From assembly GCF_014647895.1 (NCBI RefSeq), contig NZ_BMQB01000009.1, positions 62,001 through 126,000 of the forward strand: 64,000 nt of DNA, written 5' to 3'. Positions within the stretch are counted from its first letter, which is position 1. Every line of letters begins with the position of its first letter. The translations under genes were made by a program, and so were the position numbers. Shown here in pieces: positions 15,912-24,377 of the stretch. The notes below the pieces were generated by a model that was not told where the DNA came from, searched no databases, and saw nothing but the letters and a program-made list of their open reading frames with translations. Source of the DNA: Pilimelia anulata. Lineage in GTDB: Bacteria > Actinomycetota > Actinomycetes > Mycobacteriales > Micromonosporaceae.

Positions 15912-18900
15912 CTACAGCGGGTCGCGACCCACCACCGGTTCGCGGGATGCCGCCGGTTCGCGGGGCGCCGCCGGGCGGTGGCCGGCGCCGTCGTCGGGTG
16001 CCGGGCCGAGGTGCGGGGCGAGGATCGCGGCGATCTGCGCCAGCCGGTCCGGGGTCATCAGGTCCGGGTGCCGGCACGGCAGGTCGTGCCGGTCCAGCTT
16101 GCCGGCCACGTGCGGCCGCCACGCCGCCGGGTCCAGCCACGTCTCGAGGCGCGGCGCGGTCGCGGCCACGAAGACCGCGTCCCCGTCGTACACCGCGGCG
16201 TGGTGCGCCCGCAGCAGCCGCGCGTTGCGGACGACCGTGTCGGCGATCGCCCGCAGCGGGCCGTCGCCCAGGTCGGCCAGCGGGCTGCCCCGCTCGCGCA
16301 GCACGGCCAGCACCGCGGCCGCGGTCAGCGGTCCGGCCACGTCGGACTCGGCCACCCCGGCCAGGTACAGCAGGGCGCGCAGCGCCTCGGCGCCGTCCGG
16401 CGGCGGCAGGTGCCGCCACTGCTCGCCGGGGTACGCGTCCAGCAGCGCGAGCAGGCCGACCGGCTCACCGGCCCGCCGCAGCGCCACCGCCATCGCCTGC
16501 GCGATCACCCCGCCGACCGACCAGCCGACCAGCCGGTACGGGCCGGTCACCCCGGCGGCGCGCAGGGTGGCCACGTACTCGGCGGCGACGGCGTCGATCG
16601 AGTCCGGCGGCGGCGCGCCGGGGTCGCGGACGCCGGGCGCCTGCAACCCGTACACCGGGATGTGCCGGGGCAGCGCGCCGAGCAGGCCGGCGTAGCACCA
16701 GGCCAGGCCGCCCGCGGGGTGCACGCAGACCAGCGGCGGCACGCCCGGCTCGCCGCGGCGCAGCACCAGCAGGGAATCGAGCCCGTCGGCCGGGTCGCCC
16801 GCGTCGACCACCGCGGCGGCGAGCTGCGCCGGGGTCGGGCCGGCGAACACCGCGGCCAGCGGCAGCCGGACGCCGGTGGCGGCGGCGACCGCGTCGAGCA
16901 GGGCGACGGCGCGCAGCGAGTGGCCGCCGGCGTCGAAGAAGTTGTCGTCCGGCCCGACCGCCGGTACGTCCAGCGCCGCGGCCGTCAGCGCGCAGAGCAG
17001 CTCCTCGGTCGGGCCGGCCGGCGGCCGGCGCGGCGCCGCCGCGGCGGCCGGGGCGGGCAGCCCGGACCGGTTCAGCTTGCCGGTGCTGCCCAGCGGCAGC
17101 GCCGGCAGCGGCACGATCGCCGCCGGGACCAGGTGCGCCGGCAGCGTGTCGGCGAGCGCCGCGGCCAGCGCGGCCGGGTCGGGGTCGGCGCCGGGCCGGG
17201 GTACGACGTAGCCGACGAGCCGGTCCGGCGAGCCGGGCCACGGGGTGACCGCCGCGGCGGCGACGCCGGGCTGCGCGCACAGCGCCGCCTCGATCTCGCC
17301 GGGCTCGATCCGGAACCCGCGCACCTTGACCTGGCTGTCGGTCCGGCCGAGGAACTCCAGCGCGCCGTCGGCGCGCCGCCGGGCCAGGTCGCCGGTGCGG
17401 TACAGCCGGGTGCCGGGCGGGCCGTACGGGTCGGCGACGAACCGGGCCGCCGTCAGCGCCGGCCGCCCGAGGTAGCCGCGGGCGAGCTGGACGCCGGCCA
17501 GGTACAGCTCGCCGGGCACGCCCGGCGGGCACGGCCGCAGCGCGGGGTCCAGGACGAGCGTGCGGGTGTGGTGCACCGGCCGGCCGATCGGCACCGGCCC
17601 GGACTCGTCGGCGGGGCCGCAGGCGTGCGCGGTGACGTCCACGGCGGCCTCGGTCGGCCCGTACAGGTTGTGCAGCGGCACCCCGACCCGGCGCCGCCAC
17701 GCGGCGACCAGGTCGGCGGGCAGCTCCTCGCCGCTGCACACCGCGAACCGCAGCGCCGCCGCGGCGACATCCGCCCCGGCCAGGTACGCGCGCAGCATCG
17801 ACGGGACGAAGTGCAGTGCGGTGATCCGCTCGTCCCGGACCAGCCCCGCCAGGTACGCCGGGTCGCGGTGCCCGCCCGGCGCGGCGAGCACCAGGGTGGC
17901 GCCGACGGCCAGCGGCCAGAAGAACTCCCAGACCGAGACGTCGAACGTGTACGGCGTCTTCTGCAGCACCCGGTCGGCGGCGGTGAGGCGGAGGTGGTCC
18001 TGCATCCAGGCCAGCCGGTTGACGATCGCCGCGTGCGGCACCGCCACGCCCTTGGGCGCGCCGGTCGAGCCCGAGGTGTAGATCACGTACGCGGTGTCCG
18101 CGCCGGTCAGCGGGCGGGCGCGGTCGGCGTCGGCGACCGGGCCGGCGGGATACCCGGACAGGTCCAGTTCGTCCAGTGCCGCCACCGGCGGCCCGGCGGG
18201 CGCCGGCGCGACGTCCCGGTGGGTGAGCACGCACACCGGCCGGGCGTCGGCGAGCAGCGCCGCGGTCCGGGCCGGCGGCTGGTCGAGGTCCAGCGGCAGG
18301 TACGCCGCGCCGGCCCGCAGCACCGCGAGCAGCGCCACCACCAGGTCGGCCCGGCGGGGCAGGGCGACGGCGACGAGCGTGTCCGGGCCGGCGCCGCGGT
18401 CGATCAGCCAGCGGGCGAGCCGGTTGGCCCGCGCGTCCAGCTCCGCCGGGTCCAGCCGGCCGTCGGCGGCCCGCACCGCGGACCGGGCCGGGGCGGCGTC
18501 GATCAGCGCGACCAGCGTCCGGGCGGCGACCGGCGGGGTGTCGCCGGCCGGCATCGACTGCTCGGCGGGCAGCGCGATGTCCAGCGCGGCCAGCCGGGTG
18601 GCCGGGGTGCCGGCGGCGAGCTGCGCCAGCAGGTGCGCGAGCCGGTCCCGGTGGGCCCGGGTGGCCGCGGCGTCGTACCCGGCCGGGTTGGCGTACCCGG
18701 CGAGGTGGCTGCCCGCGGCGTCGGTCCAGAGCTGGAACTCCAGGTCGTCGATCGGGCCGGTGGCCAGCGGGGTGACCGTGACGGCGCAGTCGCCGAACCG
18801 GGGCGGCTCGGCGTACGGCTTGATGTTGACCGTCGGGCCGCACAGCCGGCGGCCGCCGCCGACCAGGCCGAGGTCGCGCTGGAGCTGCTCGTACCGGTAC

Positions 18901-19835
18901 CGGCCGTGCCGGCGGGCCGCCCGCAGCGCGCCGCCGACCCGGCCGACCAGGTCGCCGACGGTGCCGGCGTGGTCGACGTCGACCCGCAGCGGCAGCACGT
19001 TGACCACCGTGCCGGGCACCCTCGCGGCGACCGAGCCGAGCCGGTTCATCAGCGGCAGGCCGAGGGCGACGTCGGCGCGGCCGGTGACCCGGGCGACGTA
19101 CAGCGCCACCGCCGCGAAGACCACCTCCACCCGGCTCGCGCCGGCGGCCCGGCCGAGGTCGTCCAGCTCGTCGGCGACGCCGGGGTCGAGCGGCGCGTGG
19201 TACCGGTGCGGGACGCCGGGCGGGTGCACGGCCGCGCCGGGGCTGGCGGCGTCGTGCTCGGGGCCGAGCCGGTCCCGCCAGTACGCGCCGTCGGCGGCGC
19301 ACCGGTCGCCCGCGGCGTAGCCGGCCTCCTCGGCGAGCAGCGCGGCCAAGGGCGCGGCGTCGGGGACGGCCCGGCCGGCGTACGCGGCGGCGACCCGCTC
19401 GGTGATCATGGTGAAGCCGTACCCGTCGAGCAGCAGGTGGTGCGCCCGCAGGTACCAGACGACCTCGTCGTCGGCGACGACGAGCAGCGCCTGGCGCAGC
19501 AGGCCGGGCTCCCCCAGCGGTACGGCGGCGGTGTGGTCCGCCCGCATCCACGCGGCGGCGGCCGCGGCCGGGTCGGGCCCGCCGCGCAGGTCGTGCACCG
19601 CCAGCGGCGCCGGCGGGTGCGGCACCTGCCGGTCGCCGTCGACGGCGACGTGCAGGTGCGGCACGGCGTCGGTGACGGCGGTGATCGCGGCGGCGAGCGC
19701 GGCGCGGTCGACCCGGCCACGCACGGTGATGGCGTGCGCGCACAGGTACGCCGGGTTGGCCGGATCGAGCTGCTGCGCGTACGCGATGGCCTGCTGGGCC
19801 GTCGTCAGCGGGAGAGCGGGAAGCGGAGCGGACAC
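15912..19835 (-). CDS. entF: Single-module siderophore NRPS, EntF-like (C-A-T-TE)
   Basis: A 1307-residue synthetase with the EntF layout. Condensation domain 1-430 with HHLLLDG at 132-138; adenylation domain about 460-900 with YTSGSTGAPKG and GELYLAGVQLARGYL; thiolation domain with DAGGHSLRA, Ser973; thioesterase about 1040-1285 with GWSVGG, Ser1106. Pocket residues read from FDVSVWEF, LHFVPS, VCSGEE, LYGPTEAAVD and STGKLNR give D-V-W-H-V-S-L-V-D-K, one change from the EntF serine code. It should join DHB to serine three times and release a cyclic trilactone. Start is GTG five bases from an iron box, with no clear ribosome-binding site, so the mRNA may be leaderless. Confidence 0.93.
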   Translation of the reverse strand: MSAPLPALPLTTAQQAIAYAQQLDPANPAYLCAHAITVRGRVDRAALAAAITAVTDAVPHLHVAVDGDRQVPHPPAPLAVHDLRGGPDPAAAAAAWMRADHTAAVPLGEPGLLRQALLVVADDEVVWYLRAHHLLLDGYGFTMITERVAAAYAGRAVPDAAPLAALLAEEAGYAAGDRCAADGAYWRDRLGPEHDAASPGAAVHPPGVPHRYHAPLDPGVADELDDLGRAAGASRVEVVFAAVALYVARVTGRADVALGLPLMNRLGSVAARVPGTVVNVLPLRVDVDHAGTVGDLVGRVGGALRAARRHGRYRYEQLQRDLGLVGGGRRLCGPTVNIKPYAEPPRFGDCAVTVTPLATGPIDDLEFQLWTDAAGSHLAGYANPAGYDAAATRAHRDRLAHLLAQLAAGTPATRLAALDIALPAEQSMPAGDTPPVAARTLVALIDAAPARSAVRAADGRLDPAELDARANRLARWLIDRGAGPDTLVAVALPRRADLVVALLAVLRAGAAYLPLDLDQPPARTAALLADARPVCVLTHRDVAPAPAGPPVAALDELDLSGYPAGPVADADRARPLTGADTAYVIYTSGSTGAPKGVAVPHAAIVNRLAWMQDHLRLTAADRVLQKTPYTFDVSVWEFFWPLAVGATLVLAAPGGHRDPAYLAGLVRDERITALHFVPSMLRAYLAGADVAAAALRFAVCSGEELPADLVAAWRRRVGVPLHNLYGPTEAAVDVTAHACGPADESGPVPIGRPVHHTRTLVLDPALRPCPPGVPGELYLAGVQLARGYLGRPALTAARFVADPYGPPGTRLYRTGDLARRRADGALEFLGRTDSQVKVRGFRIEPGEIEAALCAQPGVAAAAVTPWPGSPDRLVGYVVPRPGADPDPAALAAALADTLPAHLVPAAIVPLPALPLGSTGKLNRSGLPAPAAAAAPRRPPAGPTEELLCALTAAALDVPAVGPDDNFFDAGGHSLRAVALLDAVAAATGVRLPLAAVFAGPTPAQLAAAVVDAGDPADGLDSLLVLRRGEPGVPPLVCVHPAGGLAWCYAGLLGALPRHIPVYGLQAPGVRDPGAPPPDSIDAVAAEYVATLRAAGVTGPYRLVGWSVGGVIAQAMAVALRRAGEPVGLLALLDAYPGEQWRHLPPPDGAEALRALLYLAGVAESDVAGPLTAAAVLAVLRERGSPLADLGDGPLRAIADTVVRNARLLRAHHAAVYDGDAVFVAATAPRLETWLDPAAWRPHVAGKLDRHDLPCRHPDLMTPDRLAQIAAILAPHLGPAPDDGAGHRPAAPREPAASREPVVGRDPL

Positions 19836-19839
19836 ACGG

Positions 19840-19853
19840 TTAGGTTAACCTAA
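19840..19853. promoter_or_regulatory. Iron box between entF and fes
   Basis: TTAGGTTAACCTAA is a perfect 14-bp palindrome; the 19-bp window ending at 19853 matches 15 of 19 consensus bases. It lies four bases before the entF GTG on one side and 52 bp before fes on the other. TAACCT inside it can act as the entF -10 element. Confidence 0.85.
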
Positions 19854-19905
19854 GATCGATCGAGGTCAGCGGCACCGGGAGCCGCGACGGTACCGGGGAG
19901 CGGGG

Positions 19906-21192
19906 GTGGGCGTGAACCCGACGGCCCCGCCGCCGCACCCGGTCACCGCCCCGGCGCACGCGGCCACGGACGGCAATCGACCGCCGCCGATCCCCCGCCC
20001 GGTGCCGCCGCCGATCTGCGCCTCCCCGCGGATCGCCCGGCTGACCGCCGACCTGGCCGCCGGCCGCGCGGGCGCGCTGCCGGCGTTCTGGGCCGAGGTC
20101 GCCGCCGCCGGCACCCCGCTGGCCGAGCCGCCGCCCGACGGCGGCGGCGGGGTGGTGCTGACGTTCCTGTGGCGCTCGGCCGACGCCGCCGAGGTCGTGC
20201 TGCTGGCCAACAAGCTCGCCGACCGGCACGACCCGGCCGCCAGCCGGATGCGCCGGCTCGGCGGCGCCGACGTGTGGCACCTCAGCTACCGGCTGCCCGC
20301 GGACTGGCGGGGCAGCTACCACGTCGCCGTCCGGGCGGCGCCGGGCGGCCGCCCCACCCTGCACCCGGACCCGCACAACGCCGACCGGCTCCCCCAGTCC
20401 GCCGGCCCGCCCCGGTCGATCGCCGAGGCACCGGCCGCGGCAGCGGCGCCCCGCTGGTGGGAACCCCGGCCGGGCACGCCGGCGGGCGCGATCGCGCCGG
20501 TCGCGGTGGACGGCCGGCGGGTGTGGCGGTACCTGCCACCCGCCGGCGGTTCACCCGCCGCGGCGGCGGGCGGCGACGCGACCGGCGCCGGGCCGCTGCC
20601 CGTGCTCGTCCTGCTGGACGGCGACATCTGGGGCCCGCTGCTGCCGGTCGCGCCGCTGCTGGACAACCTGATCCACGCCGGCCGGCTGCCGCCGCTGGCG
20701 GCCCTGCTGCCCGACAGCGGCGGACCGGCCGCCCGGGCCGCCGACTACACCTGCTCCGAGGCGTACGCCGACTGGCTGGCCGCGCTCGTCCCGGCCGCCC
20801 TCGGCGACCGGGCCACCGCCGACCCGGACCGGACGATCATCGCCGGGCAGAGCCTCGGCGGGCTGGCGGCCGTCCACGCCGGGCTGCGGGCGCCGCACCG
20901 GTTCGGGCGGGTGCTGGCCCAGTCCGGGGCGTTCTGGTGGCCGAGCGCGCCGGCCGGGGCGGCGGAGTGGCTGACCCGGTACGTCGCCGCCACGCCCCGC
21001 CGGCCGATCCGGCTGCACTTCGAGGTCGGGACGGACGAGTGGGTGAACCGGCCGCCGCTGGACCGGCTGCGGGCGGCGCTGGCGGCGCGCGGGTATCCGG
21101 TGACGCACCGGGAGTTCGCGGGCGGGCACGACCGCGCCTGCTGGCGCGCCGACCTGGCCGACGCCCTCACCACCCTCCACACCGACCCCTGA
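19906..21192 (+). CDS. fes: Enterobactin-type trilactone esterase
   Basis: A 428-residue Fes/IroD-like serine hydrolase. The N-terminal half holds the Fes-type beta-sandwich segment (VVLTFLWRSADAAEVVLLANKLAD and WHLSYRLPADWRGSYHVAV). The catalytic domain contains LLDGDIWG, IIAGQSLGG with nucleophile Ser316, and the late GGHDRACWR with the probable catalytic His. No export signal, so it acts in the cytoplasm, cutting the imported ferric trilactone to release iron. GTG start follows a GGGAGCGGGG ribosome-binding site; GTG two codons later is possible. Its presence strongly supports a trilactone product. Confidence 0.9.
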   Translation: MGVNPTAPPPHPVTAPAHAATDGNRPPPIPRPVPPPICASPRIARLTADLAAGRAGALPAFWAEVAAAGTPLAEPPPDGGGGVVLTFLWRSADAAEVVLLANKLADRHDPAASRMRRLGGADVWHLSYRLPADWRGSYHVAVRAAPGGRPTLHPDPHNADRLPQSAGPPRSIAEAPAAAAAPRWWEPRPGTPAGAIAPVAVDGRRVWRYLPPAGGSPAAAAGGDATGAGPLPVLVLLDGDIWGPLLPVAPLLDNLIHAGRLPPLAALLPDSGGPAARAADYTCSEAYADWLAALVPAALGDRATADPDRTIIAGQSLGGLAAVHAGLRAPHRFGRVLAQSGAFWWPSAPAGAAEWLTRYVAATPRRPIRLHFEVGTDEWVNRPPLDRLRAALAARGYPVTHREFAGGHDRACWRADLADALTTLHTDP

Positions 21193-21219
21193 ACGTGCCG
21201 GACGCGCTGCCCCACGGAT

Positions 21220-21864
21220 CTAGGCGGCCACTCGGGTGAGGTTGGCGATGGCGTCGGCGGCGAGGAGGACCGCGCCGCAGCGCCCCGCCACATGCCGCAC
21301 CGTGTCCGCGTGCTCGCGCGCCGTGAAGTCCGCGAACCCGTCGGCGACCAGGAACGGCGCGATGTCCCGGGAGAACGCCTCGATCGCCGTCGTCAGCACC
21401 CCGATGTGCCCGTAGATCCCGGTGACGATCATCTGGTCGCGGCCGCCGGCGCGCAGCCGCTCGGCCAGGTCCGTGCCGAGGAAGGCGCTGTACCGGCGCT
21501 TGGTCAGCACCACGTCGTCCGGGCCGGGGGCCAGCTCCGGCAGGACCGCCGCCAGCGCCGGGTCGGCCGGCAGGCCCGGGCCCCAGACGTCCTGGAGGAG
21601 TCCGCGCTCGGCCGGGGTCTGCCCGCCCGGCTGGCGGGTGAACACCACCGGCAGGCCGGCCGCCGCGGCGGCCGCGCGCAGCCGGGCGATGTTGGCCACG
21701 ACGGTGGCCAGCGGCTCGGGGTCGGCGAACGGGCGGGTGAAGTACACCTGCATGTCGTGCACCAGCAGGACCGCGCGGTCCGGGTCGAGCCCCCAGTCCA
21801 GCGTGCGCGGCGGCAGGTCCGCGTGGCCCGGCAGCGGGTAGGAGCGGATCGGTGGGATCGCCAT
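21220..21864 (-). CDS. entB: Isochorismatase without carrier domain
   Basis: A 214-residue isochorismate pyruvate-hydrolase giving 2,3-dihydro-2,3-dihydroxybenzoate. It aligns with the first 210 residues of EntB: MAIPPIRSYPLP, LLVHDMQVYF with the catalytic Asp, VVFTRQPGGQT, LLQDVWGPGL, VVLTKRRYSAF with the Lys, and VTGIYGHIGVLTTA. It ends where EntB continues into its aryl carrier domain, which here is the separate gene at 6138. Start ATG follows GAGAGG. Last gene of the entA-entE-entB operon, convergent with fes. Confidence 0.93.
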   Translation of the reverse strand: MAIPPIRSYPLPGHADLPPRTLDWGLDPDRAVLLVHDMQVYFTRPFADPEPLATVVANIARLRAAAAAAGLPVVFTRQPGGQTPAERGLLQDVWGPGLPADPALAAVLPELAPGPDDVVLTKRRYSAFLGTDLAERLRAGGRDQMIVTGIYGHIGVLTTAIEAFSRDIAPFLVADGFADFTAREHADTVRHVAGRCGAVLLAADAIANLTRVAA

Positions 21865-21870
21865 CAGGTG

Positions 21871-23505
21871 TTACCTCTCATCGGACACGTGTGCGCGCAG
21901 CGCGGACCGCAGCGCCGCTCGGCTGATCTTGCCAACGCCGGTGACCGGGAAGGCCGGTACCAGCTCGACCCGATCGGGGATCTTGTACGCGGCCAGCCCG
22001 CGCTCCCGGACGAACCGGCGGAGCTGCGCCGCGGTGAGCGCCGCCCCGGCCCGCGGCACGACGTACGCGCAGGTGCGCTCGCCCAGGTGGTCGTCGGCGA
22101 CGCCGACGAGCACCGCGTCGTGCACGGCGTCGTGGGCGAGCAGGTGCCGTTCGACCTCCTCCACGGCGATTTTCTCCCCGCCGCGGTTGATCTGGTCCTT
22201 GGCCCGGCCGGTGACGACCAGGTTGCCCGCGGGCGTGCGCCGGACGAGGTCGCCGGTGCGGTAGAAGCCGTCGGCGGTGAACGCCGTCGCGTTGTGCGCG
22301 GCCGCCCGGTAGTAGCCGCGGATCGTGTACGGCCCGCGGGTCAGCAGGTGGCCCTCGGCGCCGTCCGGCACGTCGGCGTCGTGGTCGTCCACCACCCGGA
22401 CCTCGTCAGCCGGCGACACCGGCCGCCCCTGGGTGGTGGTGACGACGTCGTCGGGGTCGTCGAGCCGGGTGTAGTTGACCAGGCCCTCGGCCATCCCGAA
22501 CACCTGTTGCAACCGGCAGCCCAGCCGCGGCCGGACCCGGGCGGCGGCCTCGTCGGGCAGCCGCGCCCCGCCGACCTGGAGCACGTCCAGCGAGGACAGG
22601 TCGTCGGCGCGCTCGGTGGACAGCCACAGCAGCGCCAGCGGCGGGACCAGCGCGGTGATCGTCACCCGGTGCCGGGCGATCAGCGGGAACGCGGCCCCGG
22701 GCGTCGGCTGCGGGCACATGACGACGGTCCCGCCGGCGGCCAGCGTGCCGAGCACGCCGGGCGAGCTGAGGGTGAAGTTGTGCGCCACCGGCAGCACGCA
22801 CAGGTACACGCTGGCCGGTCCGAGGTCGCAGACCTCCGCGCTGACCCGGACGCTGTACAGGTAGTCGTCGGCGGTCCGCGGGATCAGCTTGGGCAGCCCG
22901 GTGCTGCCGCCGGAGATGTTGAGGAAGGCGAGCGCGCCGGGGTCGCGGTCGGGCAGCGGTACCGGGTCGGCGTCGACCGCCGACAGCGGCGTGTGCCCGC
23001 CGGGTTCGCCGGCCACCAGCACGTGCCGGATGCTCGGCGCGGCCGCGCGGACGTCGTCGACCATGCCGCGGTGGTCGAACGGCCCGGTCCGGTCCGGGAT
23101 GATCAGGACGGCGGCGGCGCTGTGCCGGCAGAAGTGGGCCAGCTCGCTGCTGCGGTGCGCCGGCAGCGCGAACACCGGCACCACGCCGGCCCGGAACAGG
23201 CCGAACAGGACGCCGAAGAAGTCGGCGGTGTTCGGCAGTTGCAGCACCGCCCGCTCCCCCGGCCGCACCCCGAGGGCGAGGATGCCGGCGGCGAACCGGT
23301 CGGCGGCGGCGTCGAGCTGCGCGTACGACAGGGTCCGGTCCCCGTCGACCACCGCCGGGTCGGCGCCGGAGCGGGCGGCCCAGCTCCGCAGGGCGGCGCC
23401 GAACGACTCGCCGCGCCAGTACCCGGCGGCCCGGTACGCGGCGGCGGTGTCGGCCGGCCAGGGGGTGAGGTCGGGGCCCGGCGCGGCCGGGTCGGCGAGG
23501 GTCAT
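21871..23505 (-). CDS. entE: 2,3-dihydroxybenzoate-AMP ligase
   Basis: A 544-residue adenylate-forming enzyme activating DHB and loading it on the aryl carrier protein. Motifs: LNISGGSTGLPKLIPRT (P-loop), FGMAEGLVNYTRLDD, YRTGDLVRR and GRAKDQINRGGEKIAVEE, with the catalytic Lys in VGKISR near the end. The AEGLVNYTR form is that of DhbE/EntE. ATG has GGGAGA upstream. It lies between entA and entB in one operon. Confidence 0.95.
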   Translation of the reverse strand: MTLADPAAPGPDLTPWPADTAAAYRAAGYWRGESFGAALRSWAARSGADPAVVDGDRTLSYAQLDAAADRFAAGILALGVRPGERAVLQLPNTADFFGVLFGLFRAGVVPVFALPAHRSSELAHFCRHSAAAVLIIPDRTGPFDHRGMVDDVRAAAPSIRHVLVAGEPGGHTPLSAVDADPVPLPDRDPGALAFLNISGGSTGLPKLIPRTADDYLYSVRVSAEVCDLGPASVYLCVLPVAHNFTLSSPGVLGTLAAGGTVVMCPQPTPGAAFPLIARHRVTITALVPPLALLWLSTERADDLSSLDVLQVGGARLPDEAAARVRPRLGCRLQQVFGMAEGLVNYTRLDDPDDVVTTTQGRPVSPADEVRVVDDHDADVPDGAEGHLLTRGPYTIRGYYRAAAHNATAFTADGFYRTGDLVRRTPAGNLVVTGRAKDQINRGGEKIAVEEVERHLLAHDAVHDAVLVGVADDHLGERTCAYVVPRAGAALTAAQLRRFVRERGLAAYKIPDRVELVPAFPVTGVGKISRAALRSALRAHVSDER

Positions 23506-23524
23506 GGTGGATTCTCCCGCGGGG

Positions 23525-24298
23525 TCAGGCGCGCAGGGTGGCGCCGCCGTCGACGTACAGGGCGTGCATGGTGATGTGCCGGGCCCGGTCCGAGGCGAGG
23601 AACAGCACGGCGTCGGCGATGTCCGCCGGCACCGCGATCCGGCCGAGCGGGATGCCGACCCGGAAGTCGGCCGCCGAGCCGCCGATGACGGCGTCGGCGC
23701 CGTGCTCGTCGGTCCAGAGCTGGCGGCCCATCTCGGTGTCGGTGGAGCCGGGCGCGACGACGTTGCAGCGGACGCCGTACCGGGCCAGCTCCAGCCCCAG
23801 GCACCGGGTGAACATGGTCGAGGCGGCCTTCGACGCCGCGTACGCCGCCATCCCGGCCCGGGGCACCCCGGCGGCGTTGGACGACACCGTGATGATCACG
23901 CCGCGGCGGCGCTCGACCATCGGCGCGGCGACCGCCCGGCTGACGTGGAACACGCCGGTGGTGTTCACGGCGAAGGTGGCCGCCCAGTCGGCGTCGGTGA
24001 CGTCCAGCACCCGGCCGGGGCGCAGCACCCCGGCGACGTTGACGCAGATGTCGATGGGGCCGAGCTGCCGCTCGACCGCGGCGACGGTCCGGCCGACGGC
24101 CGCGGCATCGGTGACGTCGGTCACGAACGGCAGGGCGCGGTCCAGGGCCGCCGCCCCGCGGGCGACCGCGTCGGCGTCGGCGTCGACCAGGGCCACCCGC
24201 GCGCCGCCGGCGGACAGCGCGGCGGCCACCGCGGCCCCGATGCCCTTGCCGGCGCCGGTGACCAGGGCGGTCCGACCGGCGAAGTCGTTGTCGGCCAT
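23525..24298 (-). CDS. entA: 2,3-dihydro-2,3-dihydroxybenzoate dehydrogenase
   Basis: A 257-residue short-chain dehydrogenase oxidising dihydro-DHB to 2,3-dihydroxybenzoate with NAD. It has the cofactor loop TGAGKGIGAAVA, NVAGVLRPG, the catalytic Ser region ITVSSNAAGVPRAGMAAYAASKAA with Tyr and Lys, and VAPGSTDTEMGRQLW as in EntA. Start ATG with GAGGAG seven bases upstream. First gene of entA-entE-entB, preceded by an iron box. Confidence 0.94.
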   Translation of the reverse strand: MADNDFAGRTALVTGAGKGIGAAVAAALSAGGARVALVDADADAVARGAAALDRALPFVTDVTDAAAVGRTVAAVERQLGPIDICVNVAGVLRPGRVLDVTDADWAATFAVNTTGVFHVSRAVAAPMVERRRGVIITVSSNAAGVPRAGMAAYAASKAASTMFTRCLGLELARYGVRCNVVAPGSTDTEMGRQLWTDEHGADAVIGGSAADFRVGIPLGRIAVPADIADAVLFLASDRARHITMHALYVDGGATLRA

Positions 24299-24333
24299 GC
24301 GCGGCTCCTCTCCCGGGTGCGGCGCCCAGTATC

Positions 24334-24346
24334 TTAGGCAAGCCTT
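24334..24346. promoter_or_regulatory. Iron box core upstream of entA
   Basis: TTAGGCAAGCCTT is identical to the core of the box at 10506. The full 19-bp match to consensus is weaker (about 12 of 19). It lies 35 bp before entA. Confidence 0.65.
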
Positions 24347-24377
24347 CCTCGGGGAGCGAGGGGCACCGGTCGGGGAC

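Noticed and set aside
15978..19853. Very long open frame opposite the NRPS gene
   Set aside because: It mirrors the codon bias of the NRPS strand; its product is Arg/Gly/Val low-complexity sequence with no domain. A normal artefact in very GC-rich DNA.
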